7,773 nucleotides of DNA, taken from positions 1-7,773 of the forward strand of contig JAGHZG010000059.1 in assembly GCA_017743275.1 (NCBI GenBank), given 5' to 3'. Below are positions 1 to 6,384 of this stretch, one piece after another. How positions within the stretch are numbered: the first letter of the stretch is position 1; each line of letters opens with the position of its first letter. The position numbers and the translations under genes are program-made. This DNA comes from Chloroflexota bacterium (GTDB lineage Bacteria; Chloroflexota; Anaerolineae; B4-G1; DUEL01). Below the pieces are notes generated by a model. That model was not told the origin of the DNA. It saw only the letters and a list, made by a program, of their open reading frames with translations, and searched no databases.

Positions 1-19
1 AGATGTGTATAAGAGACAG
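1..19 (+). other. Tn5/Nextera mosaic-end adapter (artefact)
   Basis: The first 19 bases, AGATGTGTATAAGAGACAG, are exactly the transposase mosaic end used in Nextera tagmentation libraries. The reverse complement closes the window at the other end. This is untrimmed library sequence, not part of the genome, and anything translated through it should be ignored. Confidence 0.97.
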
Positions 20-696
20 GCCTCAATCCCGTAGGCCAGGTTGCCGTAGAAGTTGGTGTTCAGATACCACTCCAGAATCTTCTCTTTGCTGTAGCGACGG
101 GTGATCTCCAGGGCCAGGAGGACCTCTTTGATCTTTCGGGCATAGTCCCGCCACTTCGGCCCTTCTGGGCTGACGATCCGCTCTTCGGGCGGGATGAGGA
201 CGTTTTTGATCAACTGCTGGGTGATGGAGGAACCGCCCTGGATTCGCTGGCCCCGAATATTGGCCCAGAAGGCGCGCAGAATGCCGCGCGGGTTGATCCC
301 GGGGTTCTCCCAGAACGTCCGGTCCTCTATGGCGATGGTGGCGCAGATGAGATGTTCCGGCACCTCTTCCAGCGGCACCCAGACCCGGTCGCCCGCGTGG
401 GGGTCAATGATTTCCCACAGAAGCACCTGCCCGGTCCGGTCATAGATGAGGGTGGTCTCAAACTCCTGCTCCACAAACTCAATCTGTTCCGGTTCGGGCA
501 ACTGCCGGGCGATGGAAGAGTAGACGGCTGCCGCGCCGCCGACGACGCCGGAGAAGGCCGCCAGATTGAGGGTAATGGCGACCAGCACGATAATACTGAC
601 GATCCGCACCAGAGCGCCGATGCCAGTGCGGGCGCGGGCGCGACGGCGCTGCTGGCGCTGGAGCGCGATCAGCCGAAGGGTACGAATGGGGGTCAT
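20..696 (-). CDS. Class A penicillin-binding protein, transglycosylase (GT51) part; cut by contig edge
   Basis: N-terminal 225 residues of a bifunctional PBP1A-type murein synthase, which polymerises lipid II glycan strands at the outer face of the membrane. After a basic cytoplasmic tail (RRRARAR, residues 18-24) comes one membrane segment at about 29-48. The GT51 motifs follow in order: EDRTFWENPGINPRG (124-138, E124 the expected catalytic Glu), GGSSITQQLIKN (154-165), RKIKE (187-191, E191 the second conserved Glu) and KILEWYLNTNFYGNLAYGIE (206-225). The transpeptidase domain would lie beyond the left edge, so the truncation is artificial. The ATG at 694-696 is preceded by AGGAGGAGG (701-709) and overlaps the TGA of the upstream PIN toxin gene as ATGA, implying translational coupling. 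The GT51 assignment is secure. Whether the full protein is PBP1A, 1B or 2C-like cannot be told from this part. Confidence 0.95.
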
Positions 697-1169
697 CTAA
701 CCTCCTCCTGTGTCCCTTCTCCAGCAGCAGCCAATATGCCGGAGAGAACTCGCTCTGAGATTCGGAAACCTTGTGACTGGAGTGCCTCTACCAGCGGCCT
801 GACCTCGCGAATCAGGCCACGCTTCTTCGCCCGTAACAGCAGTCCTAATGTGCCAATTACGGGTATCCCCAGGGATGTAGCCATTCGGCGGGCGGACAGG
901 TCATCCAGGATAATCTCGTCAGCACCCAACTCTACAGCCAAAGCAATGGCCTCTCGTTCGCCAGGCCCTAAACGCATAGCAGCCATTAGCGGGGCTCAAG
1001 GTTGCTGCAGGGAGACCTCTTCAACCCAGGCTGGCAGCGGTTTAGAGCCGACGACTTCCCGCCGAACTGCTGATGGGATGCGCACCTTTTCGGCCAGAGC
1101 AGAGAGCAGATGCAGATACCCTATTCTTTCCAGAGCGATAAACGGGCTGGAGTTCGCAACGACCAGCAT
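693..1169 (-). pseudogene. DUF3368-type PIN-domain toxin, interrupted by an in-frame TGA
   Basis: One reading frame of 158 codons matches the whole length of the DUF3368 (COG2405) PIN-like nucleases, toxins usually paired with UPF0175 antitoxins. It starts MLVVANSSPFIALERIGYL, has VRREVV (E38) as an acidic site, then GPGEREAIALA (E71, E73) and IILDDLSARR (D89, D90), and ends with the family's GTLGLLLRAKKRGLI segment. Codon 58 (996-998) is TGA, between LQQP and APLMAAMRL. No frame shift is needed, and a single C-to-T change from CGA (Arg) would explain it. The 97 residues after it could be restarted at ATG 984-986, but I see no ribosome site there and the N-terminal PIN strand would be missing. 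The start at 1169 lies six bases after the antitoxin stop. The TGA could also be a sequencing or consensus error, in which case the toxin is intact. Confidence 0.82.
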
Positions 1170-1175
1170 GTTTTT

Positions 1176-1436
1176 TCACATCTCCGCCCTACGGACCTCT
1201 TCAGCCAGTTCAGTTTCATCCATTTCAAAGAAGGGGATTCCCAGACGGGCCGCATAGCGGATAAACTCGGTCCGTTCCATACCCAGCAGTTCCGCTGCCT
1301 TGCCGCTGGATATTTCCCGCCGACGGTACAACTCCAGCACAGCGATCTCTTTCACGGCCTGATCAGGGTACTGGTAAAAGGGCCGGAAAAGTTCCCACAA
1401 CTCGCGTTCCAGTTTTACGGTTATGGTTGCACTCAT
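1176..1436 (-). CDS. UPF0175 (COG2886) family antitoxin
   Basis: This 86-residue protein of the UPF0175 family acts as the predicted HTH-containing antitoxin in pairs with DUF3368 PIN toxins. Its expected roles are to neutralise the toxin and repress its own promoter. The first 15 residues (SATITVKLERELWEL) resemble the family's N-terminal strand. Residues about 26-61 hold the helical core, with YRRREISSGKAAELLGMER as the family hallmark (SxGkAAEllG). The acidic C-terminus (EMDETELAEEVRRAEM) is the likely toxin-binding tail. ATG at 1434-1436 is preceded by GGGGGAGG five bases upstream. Its TGA is six bases before the toxin ATG, so the two form one transcript from the promoter at 1491-1519. 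Base composition is lower in G+C than in dnaG, which fits acquisition by transfer. Confidence 0.88.
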   Translation of the reverse strand: MSATITVKLERELWELFRPFYQYPDQAVKEIAVLELYRRREISSGKAAELLGMERTEFIRYAARLGIPFFEMDETELAEEVRRAEM

Positions 1437-1490
1437 AAATGCCTCCCCCTCAGAAACTGCTTCCCTGCCGCCGCAAATGTGCCTTTCCCA

Positions 1491-1519
1491 ATAGTAGCAG
1501 AAAAGGGAAAAATTGGCAA
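1491..1519 (-). promoter_or_regulatory. Predicted sigma70 promoter of the toxin-antitoxin operon
   Basis: On the minus strand, TTGCCA (1514-1519) and TACTAT (1491-1496) are separated by exactly 17 bases. A TGC just upstream of TACTAT gives an extended -10 character. The predicted start point is about 50 bases before the antitoxin ATG. The AT-rich AATTGGCAAATT around the -35 box is roughly palindromic and could be the antitoxin's operator. That last point is a guess. Confidence 0.6.
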
Positions 1520-1580
1520 ATTGCCGCCTGAGCGATATTCGGGCGAGGGATAAGGGAGGAGAAGAAGGGGGATGTGGGGA

Positions 1581-1632
1581 GCGGTGGCAAAGCCGCCGCC
1601 CTCACACTTTCGCGTCTTCCGCGTTTTCCGCG
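1581..1632. repeat. Hairpin plus 9-base degenerate tandem repeat, downstream of the 301-aa gene
   Basis: GCGGTGGC (1581-1588) and GCCGCCGC (1592-1599) form an 8-base stem with one mismatch around AAA. Next to it, 1608-1632 is a short degenerate repeat of the pattern ttcCGCGt (tttcgcgtc / ttccgcgtt / ttccgcg). The block starts a few bases after the stop codon of the minus-strand gene ending at 1637. It may end that transcript, but no T-run follows the stem on the minus strand, so it is not a textbook intrinsic terminator. Confidence 0.45.
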
Positions 1633-1636
1633 CTCC

Positions 1637-2542
1637 CTACGGGTTCAGCCACTCCACCGTTGGCCGCAGGTCCAACTCGTCTATCAATTCATTCAGTTCC
1701 CCTTCGGTCAGGGGGCGGCCCTTGCCCGCGTAGGCCGTCAGGGCCGCCTCCAGCGCGTTGGTGCCGAAGGAGCGCCCCTCATACCGGGGCGTGGTGGTGA
1801 TGACCAGCCGGACGCCCCGCGCCCGCAGCATCTCTACGTTGTCGGCCGTGGTCGTGTTGGTCACCACCCACTTCCCTTCCAGGTTCTCAGGCAGGTGCTT
1901 CTTCATAAACATAAAATCACCGGCCAGCAGGTCTGCTTGCTCCCAGAAGCGGCGGTATTTCGGCTCATACTCTTTCTCCGTCCCCTCGCTGCCGTAGAAG
2001 AGCATGCTCATCGGGAAGCGGCTGACGAAGGGCATCAGCGTTCGTGCGACCCGCTTGTAGTTGTGCAGGCCCCGTATGGGGATGGGGATGCCCAGGGCGA
2101 TCATCAGGTCGCCGAAAATCACCTCGTCGGCGACCTGGCTGACGGCCTGGGCCAGCCCGATGCGGTCCACGGCGACCGGGACGAACGCGCGTCGGAAGCG
2201 GGGGGCCTCCTCCAGGAACGGCCGGGCCCGCTCAAAGACCCGCCGCTCCAGCGTGTGCTTCAACCCCCGACCATCCACCACCGGCGTCTGACGGACGTCC
2301 TGGACCAGATAGAAGGCGGCCCGCAGCGGGTACTCCCGGTCATCAATGCGGATATACAGGTCCACTCCGCCGATGCCGAAGGCGTCCACTTTGCCGTCCA
2401 GTTCCGCGAAGAGGCGGCGCGCTTTCTCCACATCGCCGTCCGTGCCGATGCGCTCTATGGAGACCGATTCGCCCCGGAAGGTGACGAAGACCTGCTTATC
2501 TCGGGACGAACTGCCCAGGCTGATGCTGACCGCGCGTTTCAT
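1637..2542 (-). CDS. Conserved protein of the family often named quinate 5-dehydrogenase; function uncertain
   Basis: This 301-residue soluble protein has no signal peptide or membrane segment. From memory it matches a family found in Clostridia and Chloroflexota that databases label quinate 5-dehydrogenase. I cannot confirm the enzymatic role, and no shikimate-pathway gene is nearby. Conserved-looking blocks are ISLGSSSRDK (7-16), ERIGTDGD (30-37), FGIGGVDLYI (55-64, a glycine-rich Rossmann-like turn), TPVVDGRGLKHTLERR (86-101), FGDLMIALGIPIPIRG (143-158) and the C-terminal TNTTTADNVEMLRARGV to ITTTPRYEGRSFGTNALEAA (228-267). The latter region resembles a second alpha/beta nucleotide-binding half. 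The ATG at 2540-2542 is chosen because AGGAGGAGAG lies just upstream (2547-2556). A longer in-frame reading to 2647 would have to translate through the hairpin at 2581-2614 and is rejected. The gene stands alone, divergent from dnaG. Confidence 0.75.
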   Translation of the reverse strand: MKRAVSISLGSSSRDKQVFVTFRGESVSIERIGTDGDVEKARRLFAELDGKVDAFGIGGVDLYIRIDDREYPLRAAFYLVQDVRQTPVVDGRGLKHTLERRVFERARPFLEEAPRFRRAFVPVAVDRIGLAQAVSQVADEVIFGDLMIALGIPIPIRGLHNYKRVARTLMPFVSRFPMSMLFYGSEGTEKEYEPKYRRFWEQADLLAGDFMFMKKHLPENLEGKWVVTNTTTADNVEMLRARGVRLVITTTPRYEGRSFGTNALEAALTAYAGKGRPLTEGELNELIDELDLRPTVEWLNP

Positions 2543-2580
2543 GGTACTCTCCTCCTGAAGACAATTTACAGGAGTTCCGA

Positions 2581-2614
2581 ACGTGCCAGGCACTTTCAGA
2601 AGTGCCTGGCACGT
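2581..2614. repeat. Perfect 15-base-pair palindromic hairpin (REP-like)
   Basis: ACGTGCCAGGCACTT (2581-2595) is followed by the four-base loop TCAG and its exact reverse complement AAGTGCCTGGCACGT (2600-2614). It lies 38 bases upstream of the minus-strand start at 2542, in the region between divergent genes. Neither side has a T-run, so it is not an evident terminator. GTGCCTGGCAC cores recur as intergenic palindromes in many bacteria (recollection, not checked). It may be a REP/MITE-like element, an operator, or a structured leader of the 301-aa gene. Confidence 0.85.
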
Positions 2615-2734
2615 CCTCCGCTGAATAATTACAAACAACGATCCCAACTGCGCACGTCCTGATCATCCGGCTTGTCGTCAGGTTATGGCACATTATCTCC
2701 AGTTCCCGGGTGATGTCAAGAGCATCCGGGGTTT

Positions 2735-2763
2735 TGCAGCGGCGGCCGCAGGCCGCCGCTGCA
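2735..2763. repeat. Perfect 13-base-pair GC-rich hairpin upstream of dnaG
   Basis: TGCAGCGGCGGCC (2735-2747), loop GCA, then GGCCGCCGCTGCA (2751-2763) form a perfect stem. It ends 16 bases before the dnaG -35 box. On the plus strand it is preceded rather than followed by TTTT, and on the minus strand it is followed by AAAAC, so it is not an intrinsic terminator in either direction. It may be a second REP-like element or a regulatory site for the divergent promoters. Confidence 0.8.
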
Positions 2764-2779
2764 CCATCCAGAACCTCAC

Positions 2780-2808
2780 TTGCCTCCTTTGCCGCTATCA
2801 GGTAGAAT
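2780..2808 (+). promoter_or_regulatory. Predicted sigma70 promoter of dnaG-sigma operon
   Basis: TTGCCT (2780-2785) and TAGAAT (2803-2808) are separated by 17 bases, with 4/6 and 5/6 matches to the consensus. Initiation near 2815 would leave a leader of only about 15 bases, with the ribosome site AAGGGGA (2817-2823) almost at its 5' end. The -35 and spacing are the same type as the toxin-antitoxin promoter on the other strand. Confidence 0.65.
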
Positions 2809-2829
2809 ACAGGCGCAAGGGGAAACCCG

Positions 2830-4740
2830 ATGGGTGTGGTAGACGAAATCAAAGAGCGTCTGGACATCGTGGATGTCATCGGCGCCTATGTTCCCCTCCA
2901 GCGGGCGGGACGGTACTATCGCGCCCTCTGCCCGTTCCACGCGGAGAAAACTCCCTCCTTCTACGTCTTCCCCGACTCCCAGCGCTGGCACTGTTTCGGC
3001 GCCTGCGGCGAGGGCGGGGACATCTTCACTTTTGTGATGAAGCGGGAGGGGTGGGACTTCGCCGCCGCGCTGGAGGAACTGGCCCGCCGGGCCGGAGTGG
3101 TCCTGCGCCCCCGTACCCTGGAGCAGACACGGGTAGACGAAGAGAACGCCCGCCTGCAGGCCGCCGTCGCCGAGACCGCCCGGTATTACCACCACCTGCT
3201 CCTCCACGCCCCCGAGGCGGCCCGGGCGCGGGAGTATCTCGCTCGTCGCGGCCTCTCCTCGGAGACGATTCTTCGCTTCCAACTGGGCTACAGTCTGCCG
3301 GCCTGGGACGCGCTGCGGGCCCACCTGACCGGGCGCGGCTTTACCCCCGCCGAACTGGTCCGCGCCGGCCTGCTGGTGGAACGGGAAGACGGCTCCACTT
3401 ACGACCGGTTCCGCGACCGGCTGATGATCCCCATCCGCGACCCCCACGGCACGACCGTCGGCTTCGGTGCCCGCACGCTGGAGACGGAGGGGGTCCCCAA
3501 ATACATCAACTCCCCCCAGACCCCCCTCTTTGATAAGGGGCGCCTGCTCTTCGGCCTGGATATGGCCCGGGACGCCATCCGTCGGGAGGAGTGCGTCGTG
3601 GTCGTGGAGGGGTACATGGACGTGATGCAGGCCCATCAGGCCGGGTTTGGGAACGTCGTTGCCCAGATGGGCACCGCGCTCACCGAGACCCAGGTCCGCC
3701 TCCTGAAACGGTATACCCGGCGCCTCATCCTGGCTCTGGACCCGGACGCGGCCGGTGTCCAGGCCACCCTGCGCGGCCTGGAGGTGGCCCGGGAGGCGAT
3801 GGATCGGGAACTGACCCCGGTCTTCAACCCCCGGGGGCTGGTGGGCTTTGAGCGGCGGCTGGGCGCCGAAATCCGCGTCCTGACCCTGCCCTCCGGCAGC
3901 GACCCCGACGATCTGATCCGCCAGGACCCGGCCCGGTGGCCCCTCCTGGTCCGGGAATCCCTGCCGGTGGTGGAGTTTGTCCTGCAGCAACTCCTCCGCC
4001 AGACCGACCTGGAGGACGCCAAGGGGCGGGCCCGGGTGGTGGAGGCGATGATCCCCCTCCTGCGGGACGTGGGCGACCCGGTGGAGCGGGAGACCTACGC
4101 TCAGAAAGTGGCCCGGGCCCTGCGGGTAGATGCCCGCACCGTTCTTTCCCGCCTCCACGAGGCGGAGCGGCAGGCCGCGCAGCGGACGCCCATTCCCGCC
4201 GGGCCCGCGCGCGTCCCCAAAGAGACCCCCGTCGCCGACCTGGAGGGGTACTGCCTGGCAACGCTCCTGCGTCAGCCCTGGCTGCTGGGCGCGGTCAACC
4301 GGACGCTGGAGGAGTGGGACATCCCCCCTCTGGGGCCCGGGGATTTCAACGACCCGGCCTGCCGGGCTGCCTTCGCGGCCTGGGAGGGGTTGCTGATGGG
4401 AGGCGCAGCAGACCCGGCCCGACTGCGGGAGCAGTTGCCGGAAGCCGTCGTCCTCCGGCTGGACAGTCTGCCGGAGCCGCCGTCCGACCTCTCCGACGAG
4501 CAGTGGCTGCGGGAGGGCGTGCAGGCCGTTCTCCGACTGCGGGAACGGAACCTCCGGCGCACCAAGGCGGAACTGCGCGCTCTGACGGAGGAGTCCCCGC
4601 CGTCGGAGGCGGACCGGTACGGCCAGGCGCTGGAGGAGAACGCCCGCGCCCTCCTGCGAGTTCAACAGGCCCTGTACAACCGTTGCTGGGCCTCTTCGTC
4701 CCTCTGGATAGAGGAACTCTCCGAAGGAGAAGCCCGATGA
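2830..4740 (+). CDS. dnaG: DNA primase DnaG
   Basis: 636 residues, close to the usual bacterial length. Primase makes the RNA primers used at the replication fork and works with the replicative helicase. The start reads [20 protein letters not shown], as in the family. The zinc ribbon is CPFH (C34, H37) with HCFGAC (C55, C59). The second half is spaced CX3C rather than the usual CX2C. The catalytic core includes FRDRLMIPI (194-202) and [15 protein letters not shown] (223-237). The TOPRIM metal site is VVEGYMD (E260, D264) and LALDPDAAG (D304, D306). After it, residues about 325-350 hold an extra segment ([20 protein letters not shown]) before [11 protein letters not shown]. The C-terminal 200 residues are the helical, helicase-binding region. 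The ATG follows AAGGGGA and a good promoter. The TGA overlaps the sigma gene start by four bases (ATGA), the usual dnaG-rpoD arrangement but without rpsU. Confidence 0.98.
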   Translation: MGVVDEIKERLDIVDVIGAYVPLQRAGRYYRALCPFHAEKTPSFYVFPDSQRWHCFGACGEGGDIFTFVMKREGWDFAAALEELARRAGVVLRPRTLEQTRVDEENARLQAAVAETARYYHHLLLHAPEAARAREYLARRGLSSETILRFQLGYSLPAWDALRAHLTGRGFTPAELVRAGLLVEREDGSTYDRFRDRLMIPIRDPHGTTVGFGARTLETEGVPKYINSPQTPLFDKGRLLFGLDMARDAIRREECVVVVEGYMDVMQAHQAGFGNVVAQMGTALTETQVRLLKRYTRRLILALDPDAAGVQATLRGLEVAREAMDRELTPVFNPRGLVGFERRLGAEIRVLTLPSGSDPDDLIRQDPARWPLLVRESLPVVEFVLQQLLRQTDLEDAKGRARVVEAMIPLLRDVGDPVERETYAQKVARALRVDARTVLSRLHEAERQAAQRTPIPAGPARVPKETPVADLEGYCLATLLRQPWLLGAVNRTLEEWDIPPLGPGDFNDPACRAAFAAWEGLLMGGAADPARLREQLPEAVVLRLDSLPEPPSDLSDEQWLREGVQAVLRLRERNLRRTKAELRALTEESPPSEADRYGQALEENARALLRVQQALYNRCWASSSLWIEELSEGEAR

Positions 4741-6275
4741 CGCGGAAGAACCGGGTTCTGGACTCACCGTCTCCGGGCGACGCACAGGAGGAGAAGTCGT
4801 TTCTCCCGGATGACCTTTCTCTGGACGAGTTCGCGCTGGAGGAAGAGGAGCCGACCGTTGAGGAACTGGAAGACCTGGACCTGGAAGCGCTGGTGGAAGT
4901 GGAGGAGCCAGCGGCGGACCCCGTTCGGGCCTACCTGCGGGACATCGGTCAGGTGGCCCTGTTGGAACCGCACCAGGAGATGTGGCTCTCCACTATCCGG
5001 GAGGCGGCGGCGTTCCTGGCCAGTGCCCGGGAGCGGGCCCAGAAGCGCCTGCGCCACCCGCCTGCCCATCGGGACGTCTGGGAGCAACTGGTCCGCGATG
5101 GGCTGGCCCTCTGGGAGGACATCCTCCGGGTATGCCGAAATGGGGGCATCTCCCCACCGGACTTCGCCGCCATTGTCCAGGAAGCGCGCGCCCTCCATCA
5201 TCAAATGCTGCCGCTGATCCGGTCGTACACCTACGAGTTCCTGGAGGCCACCGACGCATCGGTGAAAGATGGCCGGGGCGGCGACCTGACCCGTCTGATG
5301 ATGGAGTTGCTGATCCACCTCCTGTTGCTCCCAGAGGCCACCCTGGACGTTCTGCAGGGGCACTGGGTTCGGGAGGGCCGTCTGCCCGGCGCGCGCCGGA
5401 TGCGCCAGTTTGTCCCCCCAGAGGAAGAACTGGCCCGGGCCTGGGCCGACGTGGACGGTCGGGCCGCTGAGGCCCAGCAGAACCTGATCCAGGCCAACCT
5501 CCGGCTCGTCGTCAGCATCGCCAAACGGTTTATCGGTCGGGGCATCGCGTTCCTGGACCTCATCCAGGAGGGCAATCTGGGCCTGCTGCGGGCCATCCGG
5601 AAATTTGACCATACCAAGGGCTTCAAACTCTCCACCTACGCCACCTGGTGGATCCGTCAGGCCATCAGCCGCGCGGTTGCCGACCAGTCCCGCACCGTCC
5701 GCATCCCCGTCCACATGGTGGAGACGATGAGCCGGATGGCCCGGCTGCAGCAGCAGTTGACCCAGCAGTACGGGCGGGCGCCCACGCCGGAGGAACTGGC
5801 CCTGGAGATGGGCCTGGTGGAGGAAGAAGACGCCGAGATCATCCGGCAGGCGATGGAGGAGGGGAAGCCGATTCCGAAACCCGTGGAGCACCGCCTTCGC
5901 CAGGCCACCGCGAAAATCCGCGCCATCCTCCGCCTCTCCCAGGAGCCGGTCTCTCTGGAAACACCGGTCGGGGAGGAAGAGAGCGGGAACCTGGGCGAGT
6001 TCATTGAGGACGAAAGCATCCCTCCCCCCGACGACGCCACCTCCCGGCACCTGCTGGAAGAGCAGATTCGCAGTGCATTGGACGTGCTGAACGAACGGGA
6101 GCGGGCCGTCCTGGAACTGCGCTACGGCCTGCGGGACGGGAAGGCCCACACCCTGGAGGAGGTCGGTCGGGAACTGGGGGTCACCCGGGAGCGCATCCGT
6201 CAGATTGAGGCCAAAGCGCTGCGCAAGTTGCGCCACCCCGTCCGCAGCCGCAAACTGCGGGATTATCTGGGGTGA
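4737..6275 (+). CDS. rpoD: Primary RNA polymerase sigma factor (group 1 sigma70, RpoD/SigA)
   Basis: 512 residues. This is the housekeeping sigma that directs core RNA polymerase to -10/-35 promoters. The N-terminus is acidic ([20 protein letters not shown], 31-50) without an obvious region 1.1. Region 1.2 is [20 protein letters not shown] (61-80). A non-conserved helical spacer of about 160 residues follows (83-243). Region 2 runs from about 249: [25 protein letters not shown] and [20 protein letters not shown] (301-320), holding the -10 readers Q308 and S311. Region 3 (327-402) has about 29 extra residues compared with E. coli RpoD. Region 4 ends with the -35 helix [20 protein letters not shown] (481-500). 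The ATG at 4737, preceded by GAAGGAGA, overlaps the dnaG stop and is much more credible than the long upstream in-frame reading through dnaG. The promoters I see at 2780 and 1491 have the sequences this sigma should read. Confidence 0.97.
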   Translation: MTRKNRVLDSPSPGDAQEEKSFLPDDLSLDEFALEEEEPTVEELEDLDLEALVEVEEPAADPVRAYLRDIGQVALLEPHQEMWLSTIREAAAFLASARERAQKRLRHPPAHRDVWEQLVRDGLALWEDILRVCRNGGISPPDFAAIVQEARALHHQMLPLIRSYTYEFLEATDASVKDGRGGDLTRLMMELLIHLLLLPEATLDVLQGHWVREGRLPGARRMRQFVPPEEELARAWADVDGRAAEAQQNLIQANLRLVVSIAKRFIGRGIAFLDLIQEGNLGLLRAIRKFDHTKGFKLSTYATWWIRQAISRAVADQSRTVRIPVHMVETMSRMARLQQQLTQQYGRAPTPEELALEMGLVEEEDAEIIRQAMEEGKPIPKPVEHRLRQATAKIRAILRLSQEPVSLETPVGEEESGNLGEFIEDESIPPPDDATSRHLLEEQIRSALDVLNERERAVLELRYGLRDGKAHTLEEVGRELGVTRERIRQIEAKALRKLRHPVRSRKLRDYLG

Positions 6276-6280
6276 TGAAT

Positions 6281-6367
6281 CTCACACAGAGACACAAAGA
6301 CACGAAGAATCAAAGATACGAAGAATCAAAGACTCAAAATCTTTGTGTCTCTGTGTCTTTGTGTGAG
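6281..6367. repeat. Low-complexity repeat and long inverted repeat after the sigma gene
   Basis: ACACAGAGACACAAAGA (6284-6300) pairs perfectly with TCTTTGTGTCTCTGTGT (6340-6356). The loop between them contains two copies of ACGAAGAATCAAAGA (6302-6316 and 6318-6332), spaced by one base. CTCACACA (6281-6288) also pairs with TGTGTGAG (6360-6367), giving a competing outer stem. The strand is strongly purine/AC-biased in the left half and TG-biased in the right. It starts five bases after the sigma stop, and may act as the operon's transcript end or be a mobile intergenic element. There is no clean T-run, so a terminator is not certain. Confidence 0.8.
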
Positions 6368-6384
6368 GAATTCAGGAGTTCGCT

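Noticed and set aside
996..998. TGA read as an amino acid (recoding, selenocysteine or an alternative code)
   Set aside because: TGA ends the antitoxin, primase, sigma and toxin genes here, and no SECIS-like context is evident. A nonsense mutation or read error is simpler.
352..1257. 301-residue plus-strand frame across the PBP, toxin and antitoxin genes
   Set aside because: It is antisense to three recognisable genes and shows no family motif.
2543..2647. N-terminal extension of the 301-aa protein to 2647
   Set aside because: The 35 extra residues are translated from the palindrome at 2581-2614 and lack a ribosome site, whereas AGGAGGAGAG precedes the ATG at 2542.
3936..4736. Upstream extension of the sigma reading frame to 3936
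   Set aside because: It overlaps dnaG in another frame and gives a Pro/Gly/Arg-rich nonsense N-terminus. The ATG at 4737 has a ribosome site and the usual ATGA overlap.
2776..4785. 669-residue open frame antisense to dnaG
   Set aside because: A typical shadow of a GC-rich gene with low-complexity Gly/Pro/Gln/Arg composition; dnaG on the plus strand has all its family motifs.
4764..6236. 490-residue open frame antisense to the sigma gene
   Set aside because: A shadow frame rich in Gln, Gly, Leu and Pro without domain motifs, opposite an unmistakable sigma70.
6302..6332. CRISPR-like array from the repeated 15-mer
   Set aside because: There are only two copies separated by a single base, so no spacer exists, and no cas genes are present.
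6281..6367. Confident intrinsic terminator of the dnaG-sigma operon
   Set aside because: The stem is long but AT/AC-rich with a 39-base loop and no clean T-run after it. It is reported as a repeat with possible terminator activity instead.
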